In this document: in pieces, positions 1 through 11,557 of the stretch
How positions within the stretch are numbered: position 1 is the first letter of the stretch
Layout: every line of letters starts with the position of its first letter
NCBI GenBank assembly: GCA_028532985.1
Contig: JANCIK010000007.1
Span: forward strand, 124,001-188,000
Direction of reading: 5' to 3'
Source of the DNA: Stropharia rugosoannulata
Taxonomy: Eukaryota; Basidiomycota; Agaricomycetes; Agaricales; Strophariaceae
DNA: 64,000 bases
Position numbers and translations under genes: made by a program
Notes under the pieces: model-generated
The model's database searches: none
Seen by the model: only the letters and a program-made list of their open reading frames with translations
What the model was told of the DNA's origin: nothing

Positions 1-1352
1 TGCTCCTGTCAGGTATAGTGACAGCAGTTTCACCTTCACGGGAAATCAAGGATCGTCAATGTCATTTTCATTCAATGGAACCGGCGTTGAACTAGTGGGT
101 GCAATGCGCCAAAATCACGGCATTTATAACGTAAGCCTGGACGGAGTAACTTCAACCAGAAATGGCCAGTCGAACGTCGACGTGTTCCAACAAACACTTT
201 TCATGAACAATAACCTTAACTTTGGGAATCATACGTTGGTTTTGACAAATGCAAATAGCTCGTTTGTTGATGTAGACTATGTATGTACATTATTTAAGAG
301 TCTGTGCCACCGGTACTTCTCTAATCTTATCAATAATAGATTTTGGTTACGACCCAAGTTGGTGGTCTGTCTGAGGACCTTATAATGAATATTTTCAAGT
401 CCGAGCACCCGTCCTTTTCTTACACTCCTTCCGCTGCATGGACAACTCCACAGACCTCTGGAAGCTTTGTTGGCGCTTCAGGACAGTATGTTATCGTCGA
501 TTGTATACGCGTAATCATTGTAAACTATTCTGAATAGGGCGACTCAGACCACAGGCGCTTCAATGCTCATGACCTTTGAAGTAAGCTTTATACTACCATT
601 TTTAAACCATTTGAATTCTTACCAGATTCTTCAGGGTATAATACCATGTCGTATTTAAGTGATAAAAATTAATGTACTACTGATTATAGGTGACGGGGTT
701 GCTATATATGGCCCTGTCGGCCCTACACAGACGGGCTCGTACACTGTTCAAATCGACGGAGCCCAGTCACAGAATTTCTCGGCACAAAGTCAGTTCTACA
801 GATCACAACAAATATTATTCTTTGCCACGGGTTTAGGCAGTGGCACTCATACGGTTACCATACAAAACGGAGGAAATGGTACAGGCGGAGAACTTGCAAT
901 TGACTTTGCAAACGTGTATACGGCCCCTTCATTGGGCGGAAGGTGAGACCATACATCCTTACGACCTTCTGCAATTTTAATCTCAATCTGTTGGTTCCAT
1001 ATAAATTGGTAGCTATCTATTAGCACACCCAAACACAAAATCCCAGTTAACTGTATCTGACATACCTCGTGGCATAATTGCCACACTTGCCGTTCTTGGA
1101 ATGATTTCTTTGGGGTTTATCTTTTTTTCTACATACTATTTCCTTTGGAGGCGTAAACGTAATCTTCAATCAGGCACACAGGTCTCGCAAACATCAATCC
1201 AGCCATTCAGGGCGCCGTTCCTTCCACACCTTTCACCAAGGTGGAATAATTCCGGTAATGTGCATAATGGGTTTACAGTAACTCCAAGTAGCAAAATGAG
1301 CAGGGTCTCAGGAACGCAATCTGATGTTCGTCCTCCACAATACGAGGACTAG
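1..1352 (+). CDS. Lectin-like single-pass membrane protein, paralog 1 (5' end outside window)
   Basis: The first exon lies left of the window. Base 12 ends an intron, and the exons I can build are 13-280, 340-485, 538-580, 635 (one base), 690-942 and 1013-1352. The product has two beta-rich ectodomains. The first carries the stretch FSFNGTGVELVGAMRQNHG and the second GDGVAIYGPVGPT; both resemble galactose-binding-like folds of agaricomycete surface proteins. One membrane helix follows (PRGIIATLAVLGMISLGFIFF region), then WRRKR and a polar tail ending PPQYED. The exon lengths 146, 43 and 1 match paralogs 2 and 3 exactly. No function is known to me; a surface or cell-wall sensor role is inference. 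Confidence 0.8.
635..635 (+). other. Predicted one-nucleotide microexon, paralog 1
   Basis: The upstream exon ends in phase 0 after GAA at 580. The downstream exon starts at 690 with GT-GAC-GGG and needs exactly one more base to read GDGVAIYG. Base 635 is a G between an AG acceptor (633-634) and a GT donor (636-637). The two flanking introns, 581-634 and 636-689, are each 54 bases, the usual length in this window. Joined, the codon is GGT (Gly). Confidence 0.7.
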
Positions 1353-2075
1353 TTGATAAGTACACTCAGAATATCAAGTATTAGCATCCCTGTATTGTAC
1401 GGTTTTCCTTACTTTTATTACCTGCTTACGCTTCCTTGTAATTTTCTGGCTGCGATACACTGACGACACCCACTATTTCCCGAGTAAAATGTCCGTTCAA
1501 CCAGTTGTTGAAACTATGGACTACAAGCCCAACGTAGTGCGCTAAGTTGCATCAATGAAATATTGAATTGGTCATGGCTGACGATCATCTTGTGCGCAAG
1601 AGCTCTGAGCGCTTGAGCGCTCGAACTCCCGCAGAATTGCGGAATTAATTTTTGCGTGGGAATACCTCGAGCAGAACCTTCCACATGTTTCTTCTCCGTC
1701 CTGAACTTTTGCTCCTTTTCTTCCGACCTCCTGTACCGCATTTATTTATCCATAATCGTTTCTTTTTCCGTGAGATTCACCCGCTGTATTTCTCAGCTAT
1801 GTCCCTCCGCCGAGACAAGCTTGGATATGGTGGCTATTGAGTTTGAATGTTCTATGCCGCGCAGTACGTTCAGAACATATTGCACGCTTGCCTCCGCTGT
1901 TCTATAAAGGAAACATGTCATTTGACTTCTTCAATTATCCCGTGCACTTTCAAAGTCTTGGGCGAATTTCTTATTCTCGTTTCTCATCTTGTTTAATCTC
2001 CTGCCACCTCACTTTTCAGTGTAGACCAAGGAAATGGGTCATATATTTCAAATAACAATACTTATTGAGATGTAA
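1353..2075. other. Intergenic stretch
   Basis: This AT-rich stretch separates the convergent 3' ends of paralog 1 and the NACHT gene. Short reading frames overlap on both strands, but none shows a recognisable domain or splice pattern. I see no RNA gene. Confidence 0.5.
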
Positions 2076-4520
2076 TTACCATACGGCACTAGGTACAATA
2101 ACACTGCAATGCTGAGTGTAACCGTAAAATTCTTTACTATGTACACTAGCTAGTTTCACTTTTTCATGTCGCGGAAATCTTCCGCGTTGAAATAATAAGC
2201 GTTGAATGACAGTTCGATAACTCTGCCGGTAGTACGGTCCAGTGCATACATAGCGACGGATATGAAGCCGGACATACCGGACAAAGTCGGGATGTCTACT
2301 ACAGCCCTTTATGAGATTTTCTACGCATTCAAGGATCAGATGCATTTCTCTGTTATGTTGATGAGGGATTTGGTATCCGTATAGTTTAATCCCCGCACGA
2401 CTGTAGATTTTGCGAACCCGCCATTGCCTTGCAGTGCGGTCCATTGAGCATCGTTCCGTAAATCTACGACAGTGTTTGCAGATCCAAGGCTCGGGATGTG
2501 ATGACGGTGTTGGAGTAAAGTGTTGCCTGGAAAGAGATTTCAGCAGCTCCATAACTGCAACATCGAAGTGCCGTCTGAGAAGCGAGAGATGGTTGGGGAC
2601 AGAAGAGTCGAAAAACAGTCTGATGACTTCCCAAGTACTATCCCACCTATTCGCTCGGCCATCATTTACACAGAAGGCGGTTTTATTGAATTCCTTTTGT
2701 GATGGCGAGATGTATGGCAAGTATTTTGGAAGCGGTGAGCTGAGAGGGAACATGACATGACACACTAAAGCTGTTGTCAAAGAACGGCTTCCCAGGTAAA
2801 CATCCAGTTTGTTCCGTAGCAAATTCATTAGCTTTGGCTGCCAGATATCCCAAACAGCCTTTAACTTAAGTTTACAAGTAAGCAAAAAATGCGTGTTGAG
2901 TGTATATAATGACATACCTTGTTTTCCCAATTACGAGACAGCCTATACAATGCACGTACATCATCCATAGGTAAAGCTTGATCAAATCGTAGGTCGTTAA
3001 CAATTTGGCACCACGCATCAGTCAGGTTGACCTCATGCGTTGCTTCGCGCAGCTTGTCGAGAAGATACAGAAAGAAATTGTCCTTGTTGTACTTCTGGCC
3101 TGAGTTGAGATAATCGACACATTGACGTGCAGTCACCATTTCGCGCTCCCTATAGGTACCTAGCCAGAACTCCCCACTGCGTGTTTGGTCGAAAAGGAAG
3201 TCGAAAAACGATGCATGTGTTATCAAGAGTCTGTCATGCCTTTTGTCAATGATTGATGTCAGTGGTCCAACTGCCAGTTCAACGTTTCCTGGGTCCAACT
3301 TCAGCAGAGCAGCAATATCTGCAACAAGTGGAAATCCTGTCAAAATGCACGAGACAATGCGAAGGGCTGCTGTTGTGTTGGGATGGGATTTCAGGACATG
3401 GAGGTATATAGCATCTAATTCTCCAAAGGGCAGACCGCTGGTGGCTGGTTCAAGTCCCAACACCACTTCTAGGCGACGATGGGGAAGATTGTCGATGGCC
3501 GATGCGTACTTGACCACCACTGATGCATATATAAATTGCCCGGATGATTTTTCCACAAGCGATTCAAGAATATCCCCATCAGGCCAATTCGGTGGAAGGA
3601 AATGTTTATACGGGTGGGTTAAAATAATATGCTGGAACGACTCTTTGAGAAACCGATGAATGTCAACACGGCTCTCATAATTGTTGTCCAAAGCGCAAGA
3701 TGTCCAGAGACCGTTCATTTGTTGACAGCTGAATATGTGTGTAATGTCGTGTTCTGGCCGACTTGAGATGAGATACATTATTGGAGCATGTGTTTTGGTG
3801 ACGATGTATGCAATGCTGTGAAGAAATAGACGCCGTTGATCTGGGTCAACGCACTCGTCGACTCCGTCGATAAGAATGACATTTGGTTTTGTCGTGTCAC
3901 CTTCGAAGAAGCCCGTTGAAACAAGGTGCTGCAAAGGTTCGACGACAAGGCGTTCAATTTGAGTCTGAAGTGTTTTGTTGAATATGACAGGATCCCGTTG
4001 AATAGCGTCCAGCACAAACTCCTTTATAGGTTCAATTTGTTGGACGAGCTGGTAGCATATCGTGGCGACAAATCCTTTTGGGTTATTCCTCGTCGGATCG
4101 GATTTCGAGTAGAAGAAGCTGGCAAGCAGGCGCTCCTGAGTTGCACACTGCTCGGCCATTGTCTGAAATATCGCAGACTTTCCAGCACCTGCGGGACCGT
4201 ACATCCAGATGATTGAAACCACTGGGTCGACTTCCCGTCGTATGCATTTGTGGAGATACGTGAAGATCGACGAGCGTGTGTGCGGGTGACATCGAGGAGG
4301 ATCAAATCGGGCGTCTGAGTCGTATAGTGCATTAGGCGCCATAGCTTCGATTAGCCTCTGTAGAGCTTTGTCTGTTCATGGATGAGATATCAGCACCAGT
4401 AACGGGGCTCGTTATTGATATATTTGTCATACCGAGTCGTATTTCTGCTCTCTTTCCACGGCCGTTTACTGAGACAAAATTTCCCCCAGTAATAATGATT
4501 TCCCGCGCATTCTGAAACAT
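2076..4520 (-). CDS. NACHT-domain NTPase, short NLR-like protein
   Basis: Three exons, 4520-4433, 4371-2918 and 2864-2076, give 776 residues with all phases closing. The start at MFQNAREIIITGGNF matches the usual N-terminus of agaricomycete NACHT proteins, so I prefer it to the internal Met at 4342. The P-loop reads GPAGAGKSAIF and the Walker B region NVILIDGVDECVD, followed by SSRPEHDI (sensor-like) and the winged-helix stretch near HASFFDFLFD. This is the layout of STAND ATPases used in fungal incompatibility and innate-type responses. No WD40, ankyrin or TPR repeats follow. The C-terminal 260 residues are unrecognised and carry a basic Cys/His-rich patch (CKHCRRFTERC). A sensor role is inference from the family. 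Confidence 0.88.
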
Positions 4521-7403
4521 GATCGCTCCGGGGCGCTATGAGACTAATTCTTTAAAGTTGATATGTATAGGGATTATTTCAGACAAGTTTTTTGCTTGAA
4601 AGAAGTAGGAGATGGAAGATAGAGGAGTGCGACGGTGTACATATTTAAATGGTTTAACTGTTCTATAATTAGTACATGGGCTGTGTGGTATGACTGCAAG
4701 TCATAGCCTTAGACTCTCTGTTCTTGCACAGCTGCGTGTGGCTGTCATTGGTGGAAAGCTAATCTGCGGATGACCTATTATAATTGTAGACGTACCTACA
4801 TACATGGCACGCCGGACCATGATTTTACTGGGTAGTAAGGAGTGACCGGTGAACAAACTTAAATCACAGGGTAATATCATACTCTCCCCAGCCATATTCG
4901 AGCCAGACAGGGAAATAAAATATATTCTCTGTGGGAGGTTCATGTACATGAAGTGAGAACAGAGAATAGGGCACCCTGGACCTGTACTGCCTCGTTAGAT
5001 CGGCTAGCATTGCCTCTCCACTGCCATACCCGAATTCCCTATAGTTTTGGTACTTGAAATCTACCTGCCTACCCCACGCTGTCATTAAAAATACACATCC
5101 ATGGAATGACGTATTCTCAGTCACATCACTTAAACACGGAGGTCTACGAAGCCGCTCTCATGCTCGCCGTGCCGTGGACATTGTAATCGTTATGCATTAA
5201 GTTGTTATGTCTGTGGGGTAGACAGATATTGAGATTGAGGTCCGTATGTAGTAGCATGGTGGGGGACTACTAGTCCAGCTCCTACACCCAAAGTTGACCC
5301 TTTCCCTTGCGTTTTACTTGCTTTCCCCTCGTGCACTGCGCCGGGCCGACGCACGGGAGCGCGGCGGAGATGGGAGCACACCGGGCCGGGTATCCCTACT
5401 TACGATTCTTTCAACCAACATCTTTCCGCTCCTGTCTCGCCCCAGCAGCCCCTTCCCCGGTCTATGCTCACTTTCATATCAACCATCGTCCATTGACCAC
5501 GCTATCCTATGCCCGCACAGTTCGTTCTAATCGAACAAGGACATATTTGTCGTCCAGATGTTCATTAATGGTCTGATTGGTCTGCTGTAGGTGTAAACGC
5601 GCATGAACTGCGAATTCACCAGGCACGATACTCGTAGGAGGCCTTGTGTGCTTAGGTACGTCACCAGCGAAGCTCTTTGCTGTTGGTATTCTAGGTGACG
5701 CCTACAACGGAGCGCATTCTGAGCCCGCCATCGCCTGTCGTGAGCGCCGCGAGCATCTACAGCCAGGAGTCGTGGAAGGGCCTCCACTGGCCGTTTGGCT
5801 TCGTGCCACAAACTCTGCCTGCGCCGTCCCCCATACCCGACACCAGGCACCATACAATTATATATTCAGCTCGAGCTTACGCTGGTCAAGGTCGTTGTAG
5901 AGAGACGTGGTCGAGGTGTCCCTGTCGTCTGCACTCAGTCACTCTTCCCATGCGTACGCCGGTCAGACCGGACTCGTCAGCAAGGGGCTCGGGTTGCTAA
6001 TGACATATCTGCCTGCGGCGATGCAGGTGGCGCTCCCGCCTGGCTTCATCCTTATCATGGGGGAGGGTAGCAGCACGGCGATGTACATTAACCCAAGGCG
6101 AAGACTAGGGCTACGGGAGGCGGTGAGGCGCTGCAGTAGCTGCGCTCAAAGGCCTTGAGTACCCTCATGAGGTGTATGTCGCTTCCGTCATTATCGTTCA
6201 AGCGGGAGCCAGCCACGCCCGGACCCGAGGCGGAAGGCAATGTTGGCCGTGACTAGTCACTAGTCAGCCAGTGTCCCGGTTCAACTTCGCCAAGCTCAAC
6301 CCCATCAAACAGTTCACGACCGCAGCTGGCTACCGAGCTGAAGACCCCTGGGTCCATCAGGGTGTCATTTATCGTCGGGCGCCCAACTGCGATGCCTGCT
6401 CCTATCAATGCTGGCCAGATGGAGTGCGCCGCGGACGCAGATGCAAGCACGACGGTGCTTTTCCCTGGGCAGGGGCATCTGGTGCCCGCGGATCGCGCGC
6501 GGCCGCCTCCCTCCTTGACTTACCATGAAGTGGGTACCGCTCACTTCCCATATACAACACAGCTAATGGCCTCAAAGCTCGTATTTCGAGAAGCTGCCCA
6601 GACAAGTCAGCATTTGGTTGGCGTGGCACGTCACTAACAAAGGCCGGATTTTCGTACGTCTGTGTTTGATACCCGAAGTCAGGATAAAATGACTTAACTC
6701 GTGCAAAGCCCGGTCGTAGAGTACGTGTATGCACTCGACTTACCTACTCTCAGTATCCGCCTCAAGTACCTTTCGCACAACAGCTCCCTCAAAACGATGC
6801 GGTGGGTATAACGTTAACCGCATAATCCTACATACTCCATTCACATCGGCTCTCAGGGCTAATTCTTGCCACATAGCAGGATCTCTCGCCAACCTCACTA
6901 GTACACATCCAGCTATCTCACATATGCACCACCTGACAACTCCGCATCCTCTAGGCCACTCTCTTCTGCTAGGGTATAACATGGATTACATAATACCGGG
7001 ATTTAATCCAGTAGTCCCTTACCCATATAATAAATACGGATATGGATATTTATAGTGGATATCCGTGGGTACCCATATGTACCCACGGTTGAGTTGAATA
7101 TTTTTGGCTGCGGTGTCCTGTAAACAGTATTTTTAGCAATATGACAGCCTTATCCGTATTACATCCACGGTAAATCCGTGCGGCCTTTCACAAGGTTGAT
7201 AATCATCTGTAGGAAATACACAAGCACGATTATAGTGAATTCCGTAGTATATCCAATGTACATCCTATCGACAAACTATACATACATTTTCATGACAGAC
7301 CAGACTCCGTGAAAGCTCCATGAAAGATCCTAAGAAGTTCAAACATTTGAATTGCATTGTGGGCCATATAAAAAACAACACTTCACGATGTATTAGCATC
7401 AAG
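4521..7403. other. Gene-free stretch with a GC-rich island at about 5290-6730
   Basis: No complete gene is visible. From about 5290 to 6730 base composition is clearly GC-richer than the flanks. Overlapping short frames appear on both strands, but none gives a recognisable domain or a consistent exon chain. It may be a decayed gene or repeat. The stretch from 6990 to 7320 is AT-rich, contains a small hairpin and leads into the hAT transposase. Confidence 0.4.
7063..7088. repeat. 10-bp inverted repeat upstream of the hAT transposase
   Basis: The arms CCGTGGGTAC (7063-7072) and GTACCCACGG (7079-7088) are perfect complements around a 6-base loop. A second, looser palindrome (ATACGGATAT / ATATCCGT) lies just upstream. 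Such hairpins are common near the ends of hAT elements. I could not define matching terminal inverted repeats or an 8-bp target duplication. Confidence 0.55.
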
Positions 7404-9962
7404 ATGCCTCCCAAGCCTGCTCAGGGTCGGTCCACAAACCGCACTGTTACTACCAATAATTTCCCAGCTCGTGCTCGCACTCCATCACCCGAGATATTTT
7501 CAGAGCCTGCCCCAGACACTTCAGACAGTTCAGACCTCGATGAAGGTCATCCTACTCATGCTCCTCCTGTTATTGTATCTCCAATTAAAAAAAGAAATGT
7601 TGCTACTTCTCAAGCCCTTTTGCTTAACAAAAAGCCAGACCAAGATGTTTGGGAATGTTCAGACAAGGAAATAATTGGTATGTTCTACAGTTTGTCTAAT
7701 TTGTTTAATTTTTTTGATGTACTAACAATATTATTACAGCCGCAGCCAAAGCATCTTGGAGGTCTGATGCTTATGATCATTTTGACATTACCCTTCAACG
7801 AGATGTCAACTCTAGTGGTGCACCAGTCAGTCTCACGTTTATTTTTACATGCAAGACTCGACCTTTAGAGCATCGAACCTTATTACGGCCACGATCAAAA
7901 ACAGGAGAAGGTACAAGTAACTTGGTAAAAACAGTAAAGGCCTGTCTCGAGGCTCAAGGAATTACTGTCAATAAATCATCTACGTCTTTGACACCTGTTA
8001 TTTCCTACAGTCCTGCAGCTCATCGTGCCTTAATTTCTCTACGCTGTGCTAAAAGCCTTCGTCCATTTAATATGATTACGGATGAAGACTATCAGCGTGA
8101 AGTTGCCATGTTCCGTCCCAATACCACAATTCCGAGCCCAGTCACAGTCAGTCGTGATATAAACCGGATTTATATTGCAATGTCCTATTTCGTCAGAGAT
8201 TACTTCCAGGTCAGCACCTCTTTGTCAGTTACTCTGCTATATTTACTCATCATCAGAGATATTAGAAGCGGGGAGGAACTGTTCATCTTGTTCTTGACGG
8301 ATGGACATCACCACTGTCAACATCTTATCTTGGCCTCATGATCATATGGTATGAGAATGGACAAATTCATCGTGCTATTTTAGAGTTTATACGGTGAGAT
8401 ATATTATTTAACAGTTTTCTAATTACTAAATTGAGTACAGCCTTACTGAACGACATGATGGCCGGTATTTAGCACAAGTTGTTGCAGAGTGTATGAAAAG
8501 ATTTGAGCTCGAAAAATATGTGAGTGAACTATGATTGCACCCATCTTTTAACTAATTAATTTAAGCTCTTTTCTATATGCATGGATAATGCAACAAACTG
8601 CGACAAACTTGCAGAAATTTTACCAGAATATCTTCCGTCTTTTCCTGGCACCCAAGGCAGACTAAGATGCCTTGCTCATATTTTTAATTTAATTGCTAAG
8701 GTTAGTTCTCAATTTCTTTGCCACATTGGATACTAGCTTTATTATATATACAGATCTTTATATCCTTTTTCTTTAAGCGTCCAAAGAAGAAGAAAACAGT
8801 CCGAGTTGCAGCAAATGCTAATTCAAGAGGATTTCATCGTCCTGGTGAGGTAGCTATAGCTGATATTGACGAGGAAGTTATTATAGATGAAGGAGACGGA
8901 ACTGATGATGATTCTGATGATGATGACAATATAGCAATTGATGAAGAAGCTGATGCTTCATTGGAAGCAGCCGATGGTGATGAAGGGCAGGGAGTATTTA
9001 ATGAGAAAGTGGTAAAAAGTCTACGAGAAAAGGCCATTCAAATTATGCAAAGAAAAGGCATCTCTATGGATCCTATTGAAATGCGAAGTGCACTCCAGAT
9101 ATTTCCTCGAGTAAGAGCTTTATTTATTTGGCTTGATTTTTGTGTTTCTAATATTGGTTCAGGTTTCAGGTCTTGCACGACGTGTTCGTGATTCATCATT
9201 AATTAAAGAGCGGTTCGACAAAATCGCATCATGCACGGAACTGTCACAATTTAATTTGACCATCACAGTTATGTGTCCGGATCGCAAAATGATGTGGTTT
9301 AAGGATCACGGGCGAACACCTCAGCAAAGCAAGCAAATCCGTGAAATTGTTATTGCAAAATGGAAGGAGAAATATGCATCGACAGAGGATAACCAGGAAA
9401 TAGAAGAATCACAGACAAGCCGAGTGGTATGTGTTCTGAATCTTTGCGGCAGCTTTGATCGCTTTAACGAAGTTATTAATAGACTCGGCGCTCACGCTAT
9501 GCACCTGTTGTCAATCAGGCTCGCTATCCCGCAGACCATATACTCACCTACCTCAAGGAACCTTTGCTGCCAACATCTACAATTGTGGAAGCTGGTGGCT
9601 ATATGAAATATTGGCATCAAGCAATGGCAACTCGACCCCGCCTTGCACAAATGGCATCTGATTATTGTTCAGCACCAGGTAATTTAAGCTTTGATATTAT
9701 TATATCTAGACTTCGGCTGACAATGTACAATTATATAGCAACCTCAGTTGATGCTGAACGAGCATTTTCAACTGGCCGGAGGCAGGTAAACTTTATGCAA
9801 CACCATATGTCATCCCAGACATTCAAAGCACAAATGGCTGTTGGTTCATGGGCTAAATCAACCTCCCCTCTTAACCCGGGATTCAAGTATATCAAAGATA
9901 TTATTGACAAAGAGATTGATGACGAAGAGAATCCCTTCCTCGATTCCGAGCTATTGGCTTAG
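7404..9962 (+). mobile_element. hAT-family transposase gene, nine exons, open throughout
   Basis: Exons 7404-7677, 7740-8209, 8266-8393, 8441-8519, 8566-8700, 8754-9110, 9163-9426, 9519-9678 and 9739-9962 give a 696-residue frame with no stop. A degenerate BED-like DNA-binding region follows KASWRSDAYDHFD. The RNase-H-like fold shows LVLDGWTSPLS (first Asp), CMDNATNCDK (second Asp) and RCLAHIFNLIAK. The C-terminal dimerisation block reads SVDAERAFSTGRRQVNF and holds the presumed catalytic Glu. An acidic insert lies at 8830-9000. The block that usually carries RWNST and the helical insertion domain is absent: MCPDRK runs straight into MWFKDHGRTP. The enzyme may therefore be impaired although its frame is intact. 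The alternative start at 7320 is less likely. Confidence 0.85.
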
Positions 9963-11557
9963 TATAGTAACTTTGTATCAATCAGACTCTGCTGAAATTT
10001 GGCTGAAATCTACTATGGACTACATTGTATCACATATTCCGTACTTGAAATACAAACACTTATTTTACAAAACAATAGCCAGTCCTGATTCTTTACTTTA
10101 GCAAAATTTAATATATACAGCTTTACTCTATCTAATAGAGGTTGTAGCTAACCTATATACGTAGGTGGATTGGAATGGATTAATCCAATCCATTCGCTAT
10201 CCATCCGATCCGATCCAGATCCAGGGCTACCCACCTTCTGGATATGGACAAGGCTCGGTCTCATCCGAGTTGGACCCTATCTTCTGCCTTTCGTGCGTGA
10301 AGGCATGACTGCTGAGGTCCGTTTTTAGTGCACTATGGACTTTGGAAAGGCTCACATACTCGGGTACAGATCAAACACTGGCAGTCTACTCATCTTCAAC
10401 TGCGGAGTATCACGGTTACCCTACCTTTTACGTGCGCGGGATTATTCATCCCGCAGCTCCTGCCCCGTGCTACTCCCGACAGCGCAGTTTACAAGTTAAC
10501 AACGCACTACCCGGGAAATGTCAGTTGATCGTTCCAGTTGGTGTAGTTCATGCGCAGTTTACTTCGTTGCATTTCATGGGGCGCGACAAGACACTATTAG
10601 CTGCAATATGTGGGGCATCTTAACCCATATGTACGCGTGTTACCGCAGTGATTGATCACACATTTAACTGTTAGAACATATCCCATTTCATACTGCCGAC
10701 CATACCATCTAGACCCTTGATCTCTTCCCATCCAAACCTGGATTCATGGATCATTCAACGTAGGGAATTCTCTGCTGCAATAATTGAACACGAAGTTACA
10801 GAGGTGATTATGCAGTTCAATGCCCATTCTCATCACCTCACTCGAAGTAATTCCGTCTCCCCACATATATCTACTCCACGACGAACAACCTCCATTCCAG
10901 CAACAAGGGTAACAGACAAGAAACCACATCTTGTAAATACCATAACTTGTTTATTTTACATATGTCACTTATGCATGCTTCGGATGTTCTGCTACCGTGT
11001 GATGCGTCTCATCTCAATTACCTTGTGTCTGAATTGTACCCGCAGCATAACGGTTACATCTTACCATGCAAAATTTGACATGTCCCAAGTCTATATGGAC
11101 TGATATCACTCAAGACTCAGGACACTGTGTTGATGTTGTATCTATTTGGGGAAACTAAAACACTTTTTAATCCACCAGAAAACATGCAAGAGGGCCTACC
11201 TCCATGGATCAGTTTATGGCGTTTCTGAGACAGTTCTTGTAGAATCAAATTTGAAGTGGCACGAAACCAGAGTGTCCATTTCTTCAATACCGTGAAACTG
11301 GTGGTGTCGAGTCGACCCACTTACTATCAATTCTTTGCCTGAGATGTTTGCTCGGCTTCGTGGAAATGTGGTGTTGTTCCAACATCTCAGTCTCCATCAT
11401 AATTATGACACCGTAATCCAGGCAGTGCTCAAGATATTTCAGAAGTCTGTGCATTTGTACATATAGTAAGACTGTCAGATAGCAAATACTAACACCTCTT
11501 AAATCAGAACATCCACTAAAAAGTCATATATTCCTATCCATAATAAAATCTGTCAGC
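9963..11557. other. Gene-free stretch after the hAT transposase
   Basis: The first 260 bases probably contain the right end of the hAT element. A 9-bp hairpin (GAATGGATT at 10173-10181 with AATCCATTC at 10187-10195) and repeated ATCCGATCC motifs occur there. From about 10300 to 11557 I see only short, unassigned frames and the presumed promoter of paralog 2. Confidence 0.4.

Noticed and set aside
581..689. Explaining the frame change in paralog 1 as a sequencing error instead of a microexon
   Set aside because: The same one-base need occurs independently in paralogs 2 and 3, each with an internal AG-G-GT or AG-G-GC site.
6362..6637. FPGQG-like motif suggesting an acyltransferase
   Set aside because: Only the short word matches; there is no GxSxG serine or neighbouring domain sequence, and frames break on both sides.
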